A program made the translations under genes and the position numbers. Of a DNA stretch of 64,000 bases, positions 6,584 through 14,211 are shown piece by piece. Origin of the DNA: a virus; IMG/VR virus record IMGVR_UViG_3300032309_002930, positions 1-64,000 of that record, one strand, 5' to 3'. The notes under the pieces were generated by a model, which saw only the letters and a program-made list of their open reading frames with translations, was not told the DNA's origin and did not search any database. Position 1 is the first letter of the stretch; each line of letters opens with the position of its first letter.

Positions 6584-7849
6584 TTATTTATTTTTCTTAT
6601 ATTCTTCTAAGCAAGATTTGAATTTAGCTTTGTCGTCACCTTGTTTTGTCGGAACACATTGCTTTAGGAAATCATTAAATTTTTGACCTTCAGTAGTCAT
6701 CATACCTTTATATTCTTCATCATTTTCCATCTCATATTTTTCATCTTCTGAAGCTTTACTTTTACAATGTTGCTTTTGACTAAAACCTTTTGGATTGTTG
6801 CAGTCTATGCTTCTTTTGTACTTCGTGCTCCATTCTGCTTCAATTTTTTGTAATTGAACTTCTGTTTTACCAAGCATATCACCTTTTTTCCAAGTAGCTC
6901 CATCATTTGTGCATTCATAAACTACTGCATAACCCATATCATCTGGAAGATCACGAATTTCTTTCACTATGCCTTCGCTACCATAATGTTTGCATTTAGC
7001 ATTAACGTTCTTGACTTTATCTCCAACTTTAAACATTGTAGAAGCTTCGTTTTCTTGCATGTCTTCTGATTCTTCATTTTCTTTATTAAACATTACATAG
7101 TTATGAATTGTAATCATATAATCTTCTGCAAGAATTGCCATTTGTTGTAAAAATGGTTCTGTAAGATTTTCTTTTACCATTGGATCATTTAATTTTTCAA
7201 CTACATTTTTTGAATGTTGATAGATAGAATTAATTGAACCAACTATCATTCCATAAAAATCTTCTTTATAATCTTCGAATTCATCTTCTACTTCTTCAAC
7301 TTGAGCTAAACTTTTATCTTCTAAAAATACAATTTGATCAAACTCTGTTTCGCCATCCCATTCATAACTCTCATTTTCATAATCTGAGCCTTGTGCTTTT
7401 TTAAGAGCTTCTTGAGTTGGTCTATCTTTTGATCCTGGTTTTGCTGGACGATAATTTTTGCCCATTCTTTTTTTCTTTTGTTGGATATTGTACCAAAGTC
7501 CTTTATTTTTAGCTTGAACTTCTGCTTCTAAGGTAACTTCTTCTTCACTTCCAGTAATTTTACTAACTGGTTTTGCGCTCCACATTTTGCAACTCCAATA
7601 ATTAGCTTTCCATTTTGGGCCAGGATTATCGCAACCATGTCTTGATCTATATGCTTTGCGTCTAGCTGGATCATCTCTTTTAATTGACATGTTTGGATCG
7701 CCAAAAGTGACCTTAACAATATTACCTTTATCATTTTTAACATAAACGCCAAATTTCTTTTTGCTTCCAGAAGGAAGACGAAATGGTTTATTAAGTGGCG
7801 CTTTGCCCTTTTTAGCTGCTAGTATATCTTTTGAAAAGTCGATTTCCAT
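6584..7849 (-). CDS. Probable virion-associated protein with Arg/Cys-rich N-terminal motif
   Basis: A 421-residue protein of several parts. Residues ~20-95 contain LPSGSKKKFGVYVKN, FGDPNMSIKRDDPARR and RHGCDNPGPKWKANYWSCKMW, which resembles the DUF5872-type arginine- and cysteine-rich segment of phage proteins. A long acidic helical middle follows, then VGDKVKNVNAKCKHYGSEGIVKEI, an SH3/KOW-like small domain, and a C-terminal cysteine pair region. The start is preceded at 14 bases by GTGTAA rather than by a sigma70 promoter, as expected for a late structural gene. A role in the head or prohead core is possible but not shown. Confidence 0.65.
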   Translation of the reverse strand: MEIDFSKDILAAKKGKAPLNKPFRLPSGSKKKFGVYVKNDKGNIVKVTFGDPNMSIKRDDPARRKAYRSRHGCDNPGPKWKANYWSCKMWSAKPVSKITGSEEEVTLEAEVQAKNKGLWYNIQQKKKRMGKNYRPAKPGSKDRPTQEALKKAQGSDYENESYEWDGETEFDQIVFLEDKSLAQVEEVEDEFEDYKEDFYGMIVGSINSIYQHSKNVVEKLNDPMVKENLTEPFLQQMAILAEDYMITIHNYVMFNKENEESEDMQENEASTMFKVGDKVKNVNAKCKHYGSEGIVKEIRDLPDDMGYAVVYECTNDGATWKKGDMLGKTEVQLQKIEAEWSTKYKRSIDCNNPKGFSQKQHCKSKASEDEKYEMENDEEYKGMMTTEGQKFNDFLKQCVPTKQGDDKAKFKSCLEEYKKNK

Positions 7850-7863
7850 ATTGTTTAATATAG

Positions 7864-7869
7864 TTACAC
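7864..7869 (-). promoter_or_regulatory. Putative late promoter element GTGTAA
   Basis: GTGTAA on the minus strand, 14 bases upstream of the ATG at 7849, without a TTGACA-like -35. Confidence 0.45.
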
Positions 7870-7896
7870 TATTTTACGCGGCGTGGTGGTGATTTA

Positions 7897-8328
7897 TTAC
7901 GGAGTTGTGCTGATGACTAGTGTTCCATTAACAGTAAAACCACTTCCTCCATATTGCCATCCAATTAAAGGAATTGATGATCCATTTGAAGCACAATATG
8001 CAGCCTGACCGTCATATGGAATCCAACTACCATACTCTTCATCATATACCTCCATATTAACTCTTAAAAGCCAATAGTTTTGGGAAAAAAAAAGCCTTCC
8101 AAATGATTGATTTTGCGCCCTCCATAAAGTATCGCTTTGCTTCTGATAAGGATTTATAAAATTACCATTTCTATATTGTTCATTTGGAACAAAGGTTAAT
8201 CCAGAAAAATAAAGATTAGGAGTAGAGAGGGGGAGTGTTGTTGGTGCAGCTGATATTCTTTTTCTAGGAACATATAAATTTATTCCTTTTTTAAAGTTTC
8301 CCAATTGGTTTGTTTTTTTGACTATCAT
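7897..8328 (-). CDS. Modular virion protein with shared N-terminal leader, unknown C-terminal domain
   Basis: The 143-residue protein opens with MIVKKTNQLGNFKKGINL, identical over these 18 residues to the next gene upstream (8341-8904). After residue ~30 the two differ completely. Here the C-terminal part is beta-rich (NYWLLRVNMEVYDEEYGSW, WQYGGSGFTVNGTLVIS), as expected for a fibre tip or receptor-contact domain. The shared leader suggests a common docking point in the virion. It is the last gene of this fibre cluster. Confidence 0.7.
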   Translation of the reverse strand: MIVKKTNQLGNFKKGINLYVPRKRISAAPTTLPLSTPNLYFSGLTFVPNEQYRNGNFINPYQKQSDTLWRAQNQSFGRLFFSQNYWLLRVNMEVYDEEYGSWIPYDGQAAYCASNGSSIPLIGWQYGGSGFTVNGTLVISTTP

Positions 8329-8331
8329 ATA
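8276..8331. repeat. 56-bp near-identical repeat, copy 1 (encodes the shared N-terminal leader)
   Basis: It matches 8852-8907 with one visible mismatch. Both copies lie at the 5' end of the genes at 7897-8328 and 8341-8904, including the ATG, so the repeat joins different C-terminal modules to one leader. Confidence 0.85.
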
Positions 8332-8340
8332 ATTATATAT

Positions 8341-8904
8341 TTAAAAACCATTTGTATTAGAGTTATAATAATAATATCCTAAACCGTTTGTTGTTTCTAC
8401 TATTGTTGGTGCTGAAAAACCAAGCGACATAACGTCATCGCCGCCACCCTCGCCATATTGTACTCTAATCGGATAATAAGTTCCAGCGACTAAACTTACT
8501 GGCTCTGAATCGACTCTATTCTCTGGATGACCATTGCCATTATTTATATTAGCGTTGGCAGTTGTAAAACCAGCAAGAGCATTTGCGCCAATCCAAAGAT
8601 AACTTGCATCATCAGAGCTTGTATAAAAAGTATAATTTTCAGTTGAACTTGCTTTGAAGTAGCCAAGCCATTGCCAACTATAATTCTCTGCAACATTAGT
8701 GAAACCATTTATACTAGTTAATTGATTAACGTCTCCATGAAGAGTCGCTGTATTAAACCAATTTACATTATCGTTAAAATACCCTTCGTATCTTTTACCA
8801 TACAATCCATTAGCATATGTGATTATAGATGCTCTCCTTTTTGGAGCATGTAAATTTATTCCTTTTTTAAAATTTCCCAATTGGTTTGTTTTTTTGACTA
8901 TCAT
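8341..8904 (-). CDS. PA14-domain virion protein with shared N-terminal leader
   Basis: The 187-residue protein has the 18-residue leader MIVKKTNQLGNFKKGINL followed by a PA14 domain. PA14 features visible are GLYGKRYEGYF, WQWLGYFKASSTENYTFY, SSDDASYLWIG and AGTYYPIRVQYGEGGGDDVMSL. PA14 is a carbohydrate-binding beta-barrel found in adhesins and glycosidases, so this protein may contact host glycans. It lies 12 bases upstream of the second leader-sharing gene. An external location on the tail or fibre is inferred. Confidence 0.82.
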   Translation of the reverse strand: MIVKKTNQLGNFKKGINLHAPKRRASIITYANGLYGKRYEGYFNDNVNWFNTATLHGDVNQLTSINGFTNVAENYSWQWLGYFKASSTENYTFYTSSDDASYLWIGANALAGFTTANANINNGNGHPENRVDSEPVSLVAGTYYPIRVQYGEGGGDDVMSLGFSAPTIVETTNGLGYYYYNSNTNGF

Positions 8905-8907
8905 ATA
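8852..8907. repeat. 56-bp near-identical repeat, copy 2
   Basis: This is the partner of 8276-8331 and covers the start codon and leader of the PA14 gene. Confidence 0.85.
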
Positions 8908-8924
8908 GTCAATATAAAGTTAAA

Positions 8925-9317
8925 TTAACTTCTTTCCCAGCAAATATAACTTGAATTTAATCCACTAACACTAACTATTCCTGTATAATTAAGATCACTT
9001 AAACTTCCGCCATCACCACCTCCAGAAGCAGTAGTTGATGCTAAAACGAAATTAAATGAATTAACAGCAGCAGAAGTTCCATATTTTACATAAAGATTAC
9101 CGCTTTGTAAATTTTGAATAAAAAGTTCTTCGCGATTAGCATTTGCTTGTAATACTGTTCCATTTGTTCCGCTTTGTGTAAAATTAGATATTGTTCCACC
9201 TTTTGATGTTAAATCGTCTACTGTTATAGCTTCTTGGGCTTTATAAGAGTCTGTGGTTGCATCATAAACTAATGATATGCGTTTTTCTGTAGGATCATTT
9301 AAATTAATATTAGGCAT
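8925..9317 (-). CDS. Small beta-rich virion protein with 'TEKRIxLVY' N-terminal module
   Basis: The 130-residue protein begins with NLNDPTEKRISLVYDATTDS, a module also found at the start of the 568-aa fibre protein (NTEKRIGLVYNSDFSGYQAL). The rest is rich in Ser, Thr, Gly and Asn, has a GGGDGG hinge, and ends in CWERS. Such composition is typical of phage decoration, fibre or neck-appendage proteins. The start is preceded by GTGTAA, as in other virion genes here. Confidence 0.7.
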   Translation of the reverse strand: MPNINLNDPTEKRISLVYDATTDSYKAQEAITVDDLTSKGGTISNFTQSGTNGTVLQANANREELFIQNLQSGNLYVKYGTSAAVNSFNFVLASTTASGGGDGGSLSDLNYTGIVSVSGLNSSYICWERS

Positions 9318-9328
9318 AGTACCTAATA

Positions 9329-9334
9329 TTACAC
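9329..9334 (-). promoter_or_regulatory. Putative late promoter element GTGTAA
   Basis: GTGTAA on the minus strand, 11 bases before the ATG at 9317. Confidence 0.5.
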
Positions 9335-9361
9335 ATTAAATATAAAAAATGATATTATAAA

Positions 9362-11068
9362 TTATAAATCTTCTACGCCATTGATTGAACAAATAACTGC
9401 TCCATTATTGTTGTTATCTATATTTGTAGCAGTAAGTATAAGCACTTCTCCAAATTCAACTGGAAATGGATCATCAAATACAATAACATTTTGTGTTGAT
9501 TTATTTGTTATAATATTTTGAACTAAAAATAAACTATCAAAAACTAATCTTGTTGCACTTGTATCTTTCCAAATTAAATTATAATTTGGAACTTGAGTAA
9601 ATCTTCCATCTTGTAAATTTCTAGGAGTACCAAGGTATAATTTCCAAAGAAACGCAGCTGCTGCATTTCCTTCTCCTATTATTTCAACGTTTGCCACATT
9701 TATGCTATCTATTAATAATCTTCTTCTATCAACAGTATTTAAATCAACATTAATTGGTGCAGCGCAAATTGATAAAATTGGAATTTCATCGCTAAAATTA
9801 CTTCCAGCACCATTATCTATTTGCCGTAAATTAGAAGCAATCGAAAATGGTGGAGCAAATTTAGTAACTTTTCCTTCTGTTGCGCCACAAACAGATGCTG
9901 TTTTAACTGTCGCAGTATCTAAACTAGTATCTCCTAAAGTTTTTTCTACTCTTATTCTAAATGGAAATCTTGGTTCATTAACCCAAGGTCTAATTGCTTT
10001 GTTGGTATTTGTCCAAGGTATTAAATGAATAGGATTAAATCCTTGAGCATCATCTTTCGCTATATTAAATTGAATTGGAAGAGATCCTAACCAACCAAAT
10101 TTAATATTATAAATATTAAATAATTGTGGATTAAAGTTCATTAAGCTAATTCCACTTCCATTCATTTTATCTATATTCCAATCAGGTTGCATATACCAAT
10201 CTTCTATTGCATTTTTACCAGCTCTAAAAGTAGAAAAAGATCCAGTTATTCCATTTCCACTTAATGTATAAGATCCAAGGACTGGTCCAGATTTTTGACG
10301 AACAAAATAAACAGAATTATCTAATTGATAACTTTTATAAAAAGTACCGCTATCTATGTAGCCAGTAAAATAATCAGCAAGTTCTTTACATAGTCCAGTT
10401 GTTGTATTTCCAGTTATACTTACTATATTATTATATCCATTTAATTTTACTGTAGCATTTCTAGTTCCAGCGTTTGATGCATTTGTTACTGTCAATTTTT
10501 GTAATTCTTGAGCGCCGTCATATCTGTGAAGAATACCGAAGTTAAGACCAGAGTATCCAAAAGCTAATCCTTCTTCATTATTTATAATTCCAACATATTG
10601 TAATATACCAGTTTTTGGAGTATCAAAAATTGCTGTAAATTTTGCATCGGCGCTAATTCCAGGTTGATAGCTAAGTACTGTTCTGCTTCTTAAATCAGCA
10701 TAAGCAATAGCTCCAGTCGAATTTGTAACTATAGCCATTCCAGAAGCGGTTCTTATATTATTTGCAACATTACCATTGTAAGAAATTTTTTGCCAAACTC
10801 TAGTGTCATAAACTCTATTTCCATAGGCTTGAACCATTGGTTCAGACTCTGTTACTAGTAATCTTCCAAAAGCGCTAGTAGATGTTCCACCAAGTTGTAC
10901 TTGTTGCACTACTGGGTTTGAGGCTATTTTTATTCCATTACCAGTTAAAATATCTTCTATACTATCTAATTTACTAAAATCAAGAGCTTGATAGCCACTA
11001 AAATCACTATTATAAACTAGCCCTATTCTTTTCTCTGTGTTGTCAAAATGTTGTTCGTTATTAATCAT
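9362..11068 (-). CDS. Tail fibre / receptor-binding-type structural protein
   Basis: The 568-residue protein has the N-terminal module 'TEKRIGLVYNSDFSGYQALDF' shared with the 130-aa protein downstream, then a long Gly/Asn/Thr/Ser-rich beta-structured body (LTGNGIKIASNPVVQQVQLG, NATVKLNGYNNIVSITGN). The C-terminal part is jelly-roll-like (DDPFPVEFGEVLILTATNID). There is no transmembrane segment and no recognised enzyme motif. Size, composition and position fit a fibre or tail appendage. Which receptor it binds cannot be read. Confidence 0.72.
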   Translation of the reverse strand: MINNEQHFDNTEKRIGLVYNSDFSGYQALDFSKLDSIEDILTGNGIKIASNPVVQQVQLGGTSTSAFGRLLVTESEPMVQAYGNRVYDTRVWQKISYNGNVANNIRTASGMAIVTNSTGAIAYADLRSRTVLSYQPGISADAKFTAIFDTPKTGILQYVGIINNEEGLAFGYSGLNFGILHRYDGAQELQKLTVTNASNAGTRNATVKLNGYNNIVSITGNTTTGLCKELADYFTGYIDSGTFYKSYQLDNSVYFVRQKSGPVLGSYTLSGNGITGSFSTFRAGKNAIEDWYMQPDWNIDKMNGSGISLMNFNPQLFNIYNIKFGWLGSLPIQFNIAKDDAQGFNPIHLIPWTNTNKAIRPWVNEPRFPFRIRVEKTLGDTSLDTATVKTASVCGATEGKVTKFAPPFSIASNLRQIDNGAGSNFSDEIPILSICAAPINVDLNTVDRRRLLIDSINVANVEIIGEGNAAAAFLWKLYLGTPRNLQDGRFTQVPNYNLIWKDTSATRLVFDSLFLVQNIITNKSTQNVIVFDDPFPVEFGEVLILTATNIDNNNNGAVICSINGVEDL

Positions 11069-11088
11069 ATATCTAACGGTAACTTAGG

Positions 11089-11094
11089 TTACAC
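11089..11094 (-). promoter_or_regulatory. Putative late promoter element GTGTAA (distant)
   Basis: GTGTAA on the minus strand, 20 bases before the ATG at 11068. The spacing is longer than in the other cases, so confidence is lower. Confidence 0.35.
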
Positions 11095-11108
11095 TTGAAA
11101 ATGATTAA

Positions 11109-11315
11109 TTAATGTACTTTATGTATTTTAACAAACTCGACTACAGTAGAGGTTCCTTGGTTAGTTTTGCTTATTACTTTATAGTTTAATTTATCTAATT
11201 GAGTTTTTAAATCTTCGAAGTATTTTTCATCAACTAAAACGAGTATGCTTTTTTCTGATTCTTTGTAATGAATCTTATTTGAGAACTCTTGACAAATTGC
11301 TATTTCTGCTTTCAC
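11109..11315 (-). CDS. Unidentified 68-aa protein
   Basis: A small alpha/beta protein (SILVLVDEKYFEDLKTQLDKLNYKVISK, then TSTVVEFVKIHKVH). The start is a GTG. The overlapping ATG two bases upstream runs straight into TGA. It is preceded by GTGTAA at eight bases, so it may be a late gene. The function is unknown. Confidence 0.6.
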   Translation of the reverse strand: MKAEIAICQEFSNKIHYKESEKSILVLVDEKYFEDLKTQLDKLNYKVISKTNQGTSTVVEFVKIHKVH

Positions 11316-11323
11316 ATAATAAT

Positions 11324-11329
11324 TTACAC
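11324..11329 (-). promoter_or_regulatory. Putative late promoter element GTGTAA
   Basis: GTGTAA on the minus strand, eight bases before the GTG start at 11315. This spacing also occurs at 23227, 27727 and 27772. Confidence 0.5.
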
Positions 11330-11346
11330 TATTGGGCTATATAATA

Positions 11347-11511
11347 TTATTTTTCTTGTATATAGAAATTTTTATGGTTTTTAGGTGAAATTTTCTGTAT
11401 GTAGGTTTTCGCCTCTTTATATCCTTCTTTTGATAATGGAAATACTCCATGAAGAAAATTATCGTTCTTTGATAAGATTGCGTAATATTTTTTTCTTTTG
11501 GTTTTGGGCAT
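11347..11511 (-). CDS. Small basic protein (54 aa)
   Basis: The short ORF begins MPKTKRKKYYAILSKNDNF and ends in YIQEK. Its ATG overlaps or abuts the stop of the 88-aa gene (TAATATG), so it continues the operon starting at 11918. It is lysine- and tyrosine-rich. The pattern 'YYAILSKNDN..HGVFPLSKEGYKEAKTYIQKI' looks like a small folded domain, but I do not recognise it. Confidence 0.6.
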   Translation of the reverse strand: MPKTKRKKYYAILSKNDNFLHGVFPLSKEGYKEAKTYIQKISPKNHKNFYIQEK

Positions 11512-11512
11512 A

Positions 11513-11779
11513 TTATTTTTTCTTTTGAAGGACTCTTAATTCTTTTTCTAGGTTATCCATTGTTTGCATTTCTTTGTCGCTTTTATTTAATAAGTATTTT
11601 AATTCTTTCATGTACTCTTCAAATTTTTTATTGTAAGATGAGCAAAATTTATCGTTATCTAGTTCATCTAGTTTAGACAAGATATTGAAAGCTTTATTGG
11701 CAATCCACTCACAAGTGGCAATACAATAATTCGATCTATCTGTAAAATCTTTTACTTTATGAGCTTTTTTCTTTTTCAT
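11513..11779 (-). CDS. Small helical protein (88 aa)
   Basis: Mostly charged helices, with a Cys-containing segment (YCIATCEWIANKAFNIL) and a coiled-coil-like C-terminus (MQTMDNLEKELRVLQKKK). It overlaps the preceding 53-aa gene by 23 bases and follows the same promoter. No function is recognised. Confidence 0.6.
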   Translation of the reverse strand: MKKKKAHKVKDFTDRSNYCIATCEWIANKAFNILSKLDELDNDKFCSSYNKKFEEYMKELKYLLNKSDKEMQTMDNLEKELRVLQKKK

Positions 11780-11918
11780 ATTGTTCTAATAAGGTTCTTA
11801 ATAATTTTAAATGATGCACATCCCAATTGTCGCCAGTAGCATCTTTATCTTTGCTCATATTATCTTCCCAAATATTTTTTTGAATAATTTGATCTAATAA
11901 AATATATATCTTTTCCAT
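11757..11918 (-). CDS. Small acidic/helical protein (53 aa)
   Basis: I place the start at 11918 (MEKIYILLDQ) because a consensus promoter ends six bases upstream of that ATG. The longer reading in the same frame would begin upstream of the transcription start. The protein contains 'DATGDNWDVHHLKLLRTLLEQYEKEK', here described in parts: an acidic turn followed by a helix. It leads an operon of three small genes. The function is unknown. Confidence 0.6.
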   Translation of the reverse strand: MEKIYILLDQIIQKNIWEDNMSKDKDATGDNWDVHHLKLLRTLLEQYEKEKSS

Positions 11919-11924
11919 ACTACT

Positions 11925-11953
11925 ATTATACATAAAATATTGATAAAAGTCAA
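11925..11953 (-). promoter_or_regulatory. Sigma70-type promoter of the 11918 operon
   Basis: TTGACT (11948-11953), 17 bases, TATAAT (11925-11930), then six bases to the ATG at 11918. It overlaps the divergent tmRNA promoter. Confidence 0.8.
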
Positions 11954-11968
11954 AATCTAATGTAATAT
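11940..11968 (+). promoter_or_regulatory. tmRNA promoter
   Basis: TTGATA (11940-11945), 17 bases, TAATAT (11963-11968) with a preceding TG. Transcription should begin around 11975, leaving a short 5' trailer before the mature end at 11990 that RNase P would remove. Confidence 0.75.
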
Positions 11969-11989
11969 ACATTATAGTTCTTTAACATT

Positions 11990-12375
11990 GGGCCCGTAAT
12001 GGTTTCGATTTTAAGAAAATAAATTGAAATGCAAGTGGAGGTTGAATCGAGGACTCCTTAAAAAGTTTCGCTTATATTAACTGCCAAAACAGCTAAATAT
12101 AAAGGTCATATTTCTGCAAGAGTTTCTCTTGTTGAGATGGCCGAATCTGTAGCCTAAGTTACAGCGTGATATCCACGATACATCTACTGGAATATTGCGT
12201 TATTAGATGTTTGAGTATTATAAGTTTTTTTATTCTTATAGTATTCAATATTCAAAATAAAATAGCTAAGTATGTTTGTTCTTTATCTATACAAGGCTAA
12301 AAATAAAAAGAACTAAACTTGTAGTGTTTTAATTTAAATTTTTAAAAGACAGAGGTTCAATTCCTCTCGGGTCCA
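11990..12375 (+). ncRNA. ssrA: tmRNA (SsrA) with a 24-residue tag
   Basis: tmRNA rescues ribosomes stalled on broken mRNA. The 5' end GGGCCCG pairs with 3' CGGGTCC (one G-U) to form the alanine-type acceptor stem. A T arm AGAGG-TTCAATT-CCTCT precedes it, and the conserved AAATGCAAGTGGAGGTTG and ACTCCTTAAAAAG segments mark the tRNA-like and first pseudoknot regions. The resume codon follows the usual UUAACU context: GCC at 12083. The tag frame then runs to TAA at 12155-12157. The tag starts AKTAKYKGHI and ends LVEMAESVA, longer than usual and not ending in LAA. CCA is not encoded. Confidence 0.93.
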
Positions 12376-12406
12376 AGCAAACGAATCCCTGTGTCCGCAT
12401 TTTTAC

Positions 12407-12435
12407 TAGACAATACAATAAGATTCATGTATGAT
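12407..12435 (+). promoter_or_regulatory. Sigma70-type promoter of the HNH gene
   Basis: TAGACA (12407-12412), 17 bases, TATGAT (12430-12435), then six bases to the ATG at 12442. Confidence 0.65.
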
Positions 12436-12441
12436 ACTTAT

Positions 12442-12996
12442 ATGAAGATAAAAAAGACAAAAATAATTTGCGCCGAATGTGGTAAAGAGCACGAAATAAG
12501 ACAAGGTGATTATAATAGAAAAATTAAAGCTGGCCAAGATAAATTTTATTGTAGTTTAAAATGCTCTGGAAAAGCTGATTACAAAAATAACCCAAGTAAA
12601 TTAGAAAAAAACAAAGGTAATATTAGTTTACTAAAGGGTTATGAAGCTAATAGATTAGATCAATATAGTCCTTTTAAGTATTCTTTAAATAAAGCTAGAT
12701 CAAGAAGTAAAAAAAGAGGAGAGGAGACGGATTTGACCTTGGAGTATCTTAAAGAACTATATGATAGTCAAAATGGTTTATGCACATATACAGAAATAAA
12801 AATGGAAATACCAAGAAGTTCTCAAGACGAAGATATTAAAAAAAGTCCAACAAAATTAAGTCTCGACAGAGTGCATTCTCATACTGGTTATTTCAAAGGA
12901 AATGTTGAATTCGTATGCTATTGTGTTAATGTAATGAAAAATGATTTCACTAAAGAAGAGATGGTTGATTTTATTAATTTAATTAAAAATAATTAA
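12442..12996 (+). CDS. HNH endonuclease with N-terminal zinc finger (homing-type candidate)
   Basis: The 184-residue protein starts MKIKKTKIICAECGKEHEIR. It carries a CxxC...CxxxC zinc-binding N-terminus (CAECGK, FYCSLKCSG), then a helical linker, then an HNH core: LCTYTEI, LSLDRVHSHTGYFKGNVEFVCY and NVMKND. The layout matches free-standing phage HNH endonucleases. The start at 12442 is set by the promoter six bases upstream, and earlier in-frame codons would lie outside the transcript. It sits 66 bases after the tmRNA, a common landing place for mobile genes. Its stop overlaps the convergent adenylosuccinate synthase gene by four bases. Confidence 0.83.
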   Translation: MKIKKTKIICAECGKEHEIRQGDYNRKIKAGQDKFYCSLKCSGKADYKNNPSKLEKNKGNISLLKGYEANRLDQYSPFKYSLNKARSRSKKRGEETDLTLEYLKELYDSQNGLCTYTEIKMEIPRSSQDEDIKKSPTKLSLDRVHSHTGYFKGNVEFVCYCVNVMKNDFTKEEMVDFINLIKNN

Positions 12997-13985
12997 ATTA
13001 TACTTTTGTCGCCAGAAAATACTACATCGCAATAATCTTTTAATTCTCTAGATATATACTCTTTCATATTATCAAAATCATTAAACTTAATAAAATTAGG
13101 TCCAAGTTCATTGTCTAGTCTTATTTTAAATATATTTAACTCTTGCAGGATATCGCATTTATTGATTATTAATTTAGTTGTTCCAGATATTCTTATCGCA
13201 TTTAATAATTTATTAAAATTAAGCCAGTTAACAAGTCTTTTTCTGCCAGTTGTTGTCCCGTACTCTTTACCTAAATGTATTATTTTATTTAATTCTTCAT
13301 CGAGCCACAATGATTCTGGAAATAATGGATCTACTCCACTTTTTGTATCGTAAATTTTTGCTACTCCAATTATCTCTCTTATTTTCTTTGGACTAAAGCC
13401 TAAAGAACAAGCAGAGTATGGTAGAGTCTCACTACTTGTAACATATGGGTAATCTCCATAATTTAAATCTAACCAAAAGCTTTGCGCCCCTTCGCAAAGA
13501 ATTTCTCCATAAAGCTCCCCATCCCAAAGATACTGTTTATCTAAATAATTTCCAGCAAGTTTACCAGTTCGTAAAGCTTTATCAGCATAAGCTGGAGCAA
13601 TTCCTTGTCCAGTAGTTCCAAGTTTAGGCTTTAAAAATTTAAGATCATATTGAATATGCTTTTCAGTAATAATATGAGCTTTGGGGCTTACTTTAATTAA
13701 GGATGTGTCGAATCCTTCCCTTTTTAAATATTCTATCTCATCAAAGAATTTATCAATATTGATAACGCAATTTGGGCCGATGACACTAAGTTTATTTTGA
13801 AAAACACCACAAGGAATGAGATGAGTTTTATATTTTTTATCATTAAGATAAACTGTGTGACCTGCATTGGGGCCACCATTCCAGCGACAAACAATATCAT
13901 AATTTTTAGATATTGCATTGCTTATCTTGCCTTTCCCTTCGTCACCCCAAGCTAATCCGAAAATAATATCAACTGCTTTGATCAT
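12993..13985 (-). CDS. Adenylosuccinate synthase family protein (PurA/PurZ-like, short form)
   Basis: A 330-residue member of the PurA family, about 100 residues shorter than host bacterial PurA and closer in size to archaeal and phage forms. Motifs in order: FGLAWGDEGKGK (P-loop with the general-base Asp retained), GGPNAGHTV (catalytic His retained), GTTGQGIAPAYADK, VTSSET, the aspartate-loop-like TKSGVDPLFPE, EYGTTTGRKR and a guanine-binding NKCD. PurA makes adenylosuccinate from IMP, Asp and GTP. Phage PurZ, which acts on dGMP for 2-aminoadenine DNA, usually has Ser at the Asp position as I recall it, so a PurA-like or PurZ0-like activity is more likely here. It shares an operon with two small genes. 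Confidence 0.88.
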   Translation of the reverse strand: MIKAVDIIFGLAWGDEGKGKISNAISKNYDIVCRWNGGPNAGHTVYLNDKKYKTHLIPCGVFQNKLSVIGPNCVINIDKFFDEIEYLKREGFDTSLIKVSPKAHIITEKHIQYDLKFLKPKLGTTGQGIAPAYADKALRTGKLAGNYLDKQYLWDGELYGEILCEGAQSFWLDLNYGDYPYVTSSETLPYSACSLGFSPKKIREIIGVAKIYDTKSGVDPLFPESLWLDEELNKIIHLGKEYGTTTGRKRLVNWLNFNKLLNAIRISGTTKLIINKCDILQELNIFKIRLDNELGPNFIKFNDFDNMKEYISRELKDYCDVVFSGDKSII

Positions 13986-14211
13986 TTTTTGTTAATTGTT
14001 CTTGAGCTTTTTGAAGTTCATTCAAATAATCACCAAGAAGTTTTTTACAAAAATTACTACCATCTGCACCGCAACATTTTTTAAATTTCTTATTATTGAT
14101 TTGACAAATATCATTTCTTTGCATTTTTGGTGCAAGTCTTCGGATTGGGCCTCTAAAATATGGTTGAACATATAGTCCAACTTCATTAAGTTCTTGCTTA
14201 TGCTCTTCCAT
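13969..14211 (-). CDS. Small SEC-C-like cysteine protein (80 aa)
   Basis: The middle contains QRNDICQINNKKFKKCCG, which resembles the SEC-C zinc motif (RNDxCxCGSGKKxKxCCG) with the central CxCGSG cysteine pair changed. The flanks are helical. It overlaps the adenylosuccinate synthase start by 17 bases and the upstream gene's stop by one base, so all three are co-translated. A role as a small zinc-binding adaptor is only a guess. Confidence 0.65.
   Translation of the reverse strand: MEEHKQELNEVGLYVQPYFRGPIRRLAPKMQRNDICQINNKKFKKCCGADGSNFCKKLLGDYLNELQKAQEQLTKNDQSS

Noticed and set aside
9702-10028. Plus-strand ORF inside the fibre gene
   Set aside because: It is antisense to the fibre gene and has low-complexity composition without family resemblance; a shadow reading.
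12391-12441. Longer N-terminus of the HNH protein
   Set aside because: It would begin upstream of the promoter that sits six bases before the ATG at 12442.
12993-13985. 2-aminoadenine (Z) genome as a firm call
   Set aside because: The PurA-family enzyme keeps the Asp and His of normal PurA, there is no MazZ/DatZ-like gene in the window, and the polymerase is Pol III-type, not the PolA type of known Z phages. It is kept only as an alternative.
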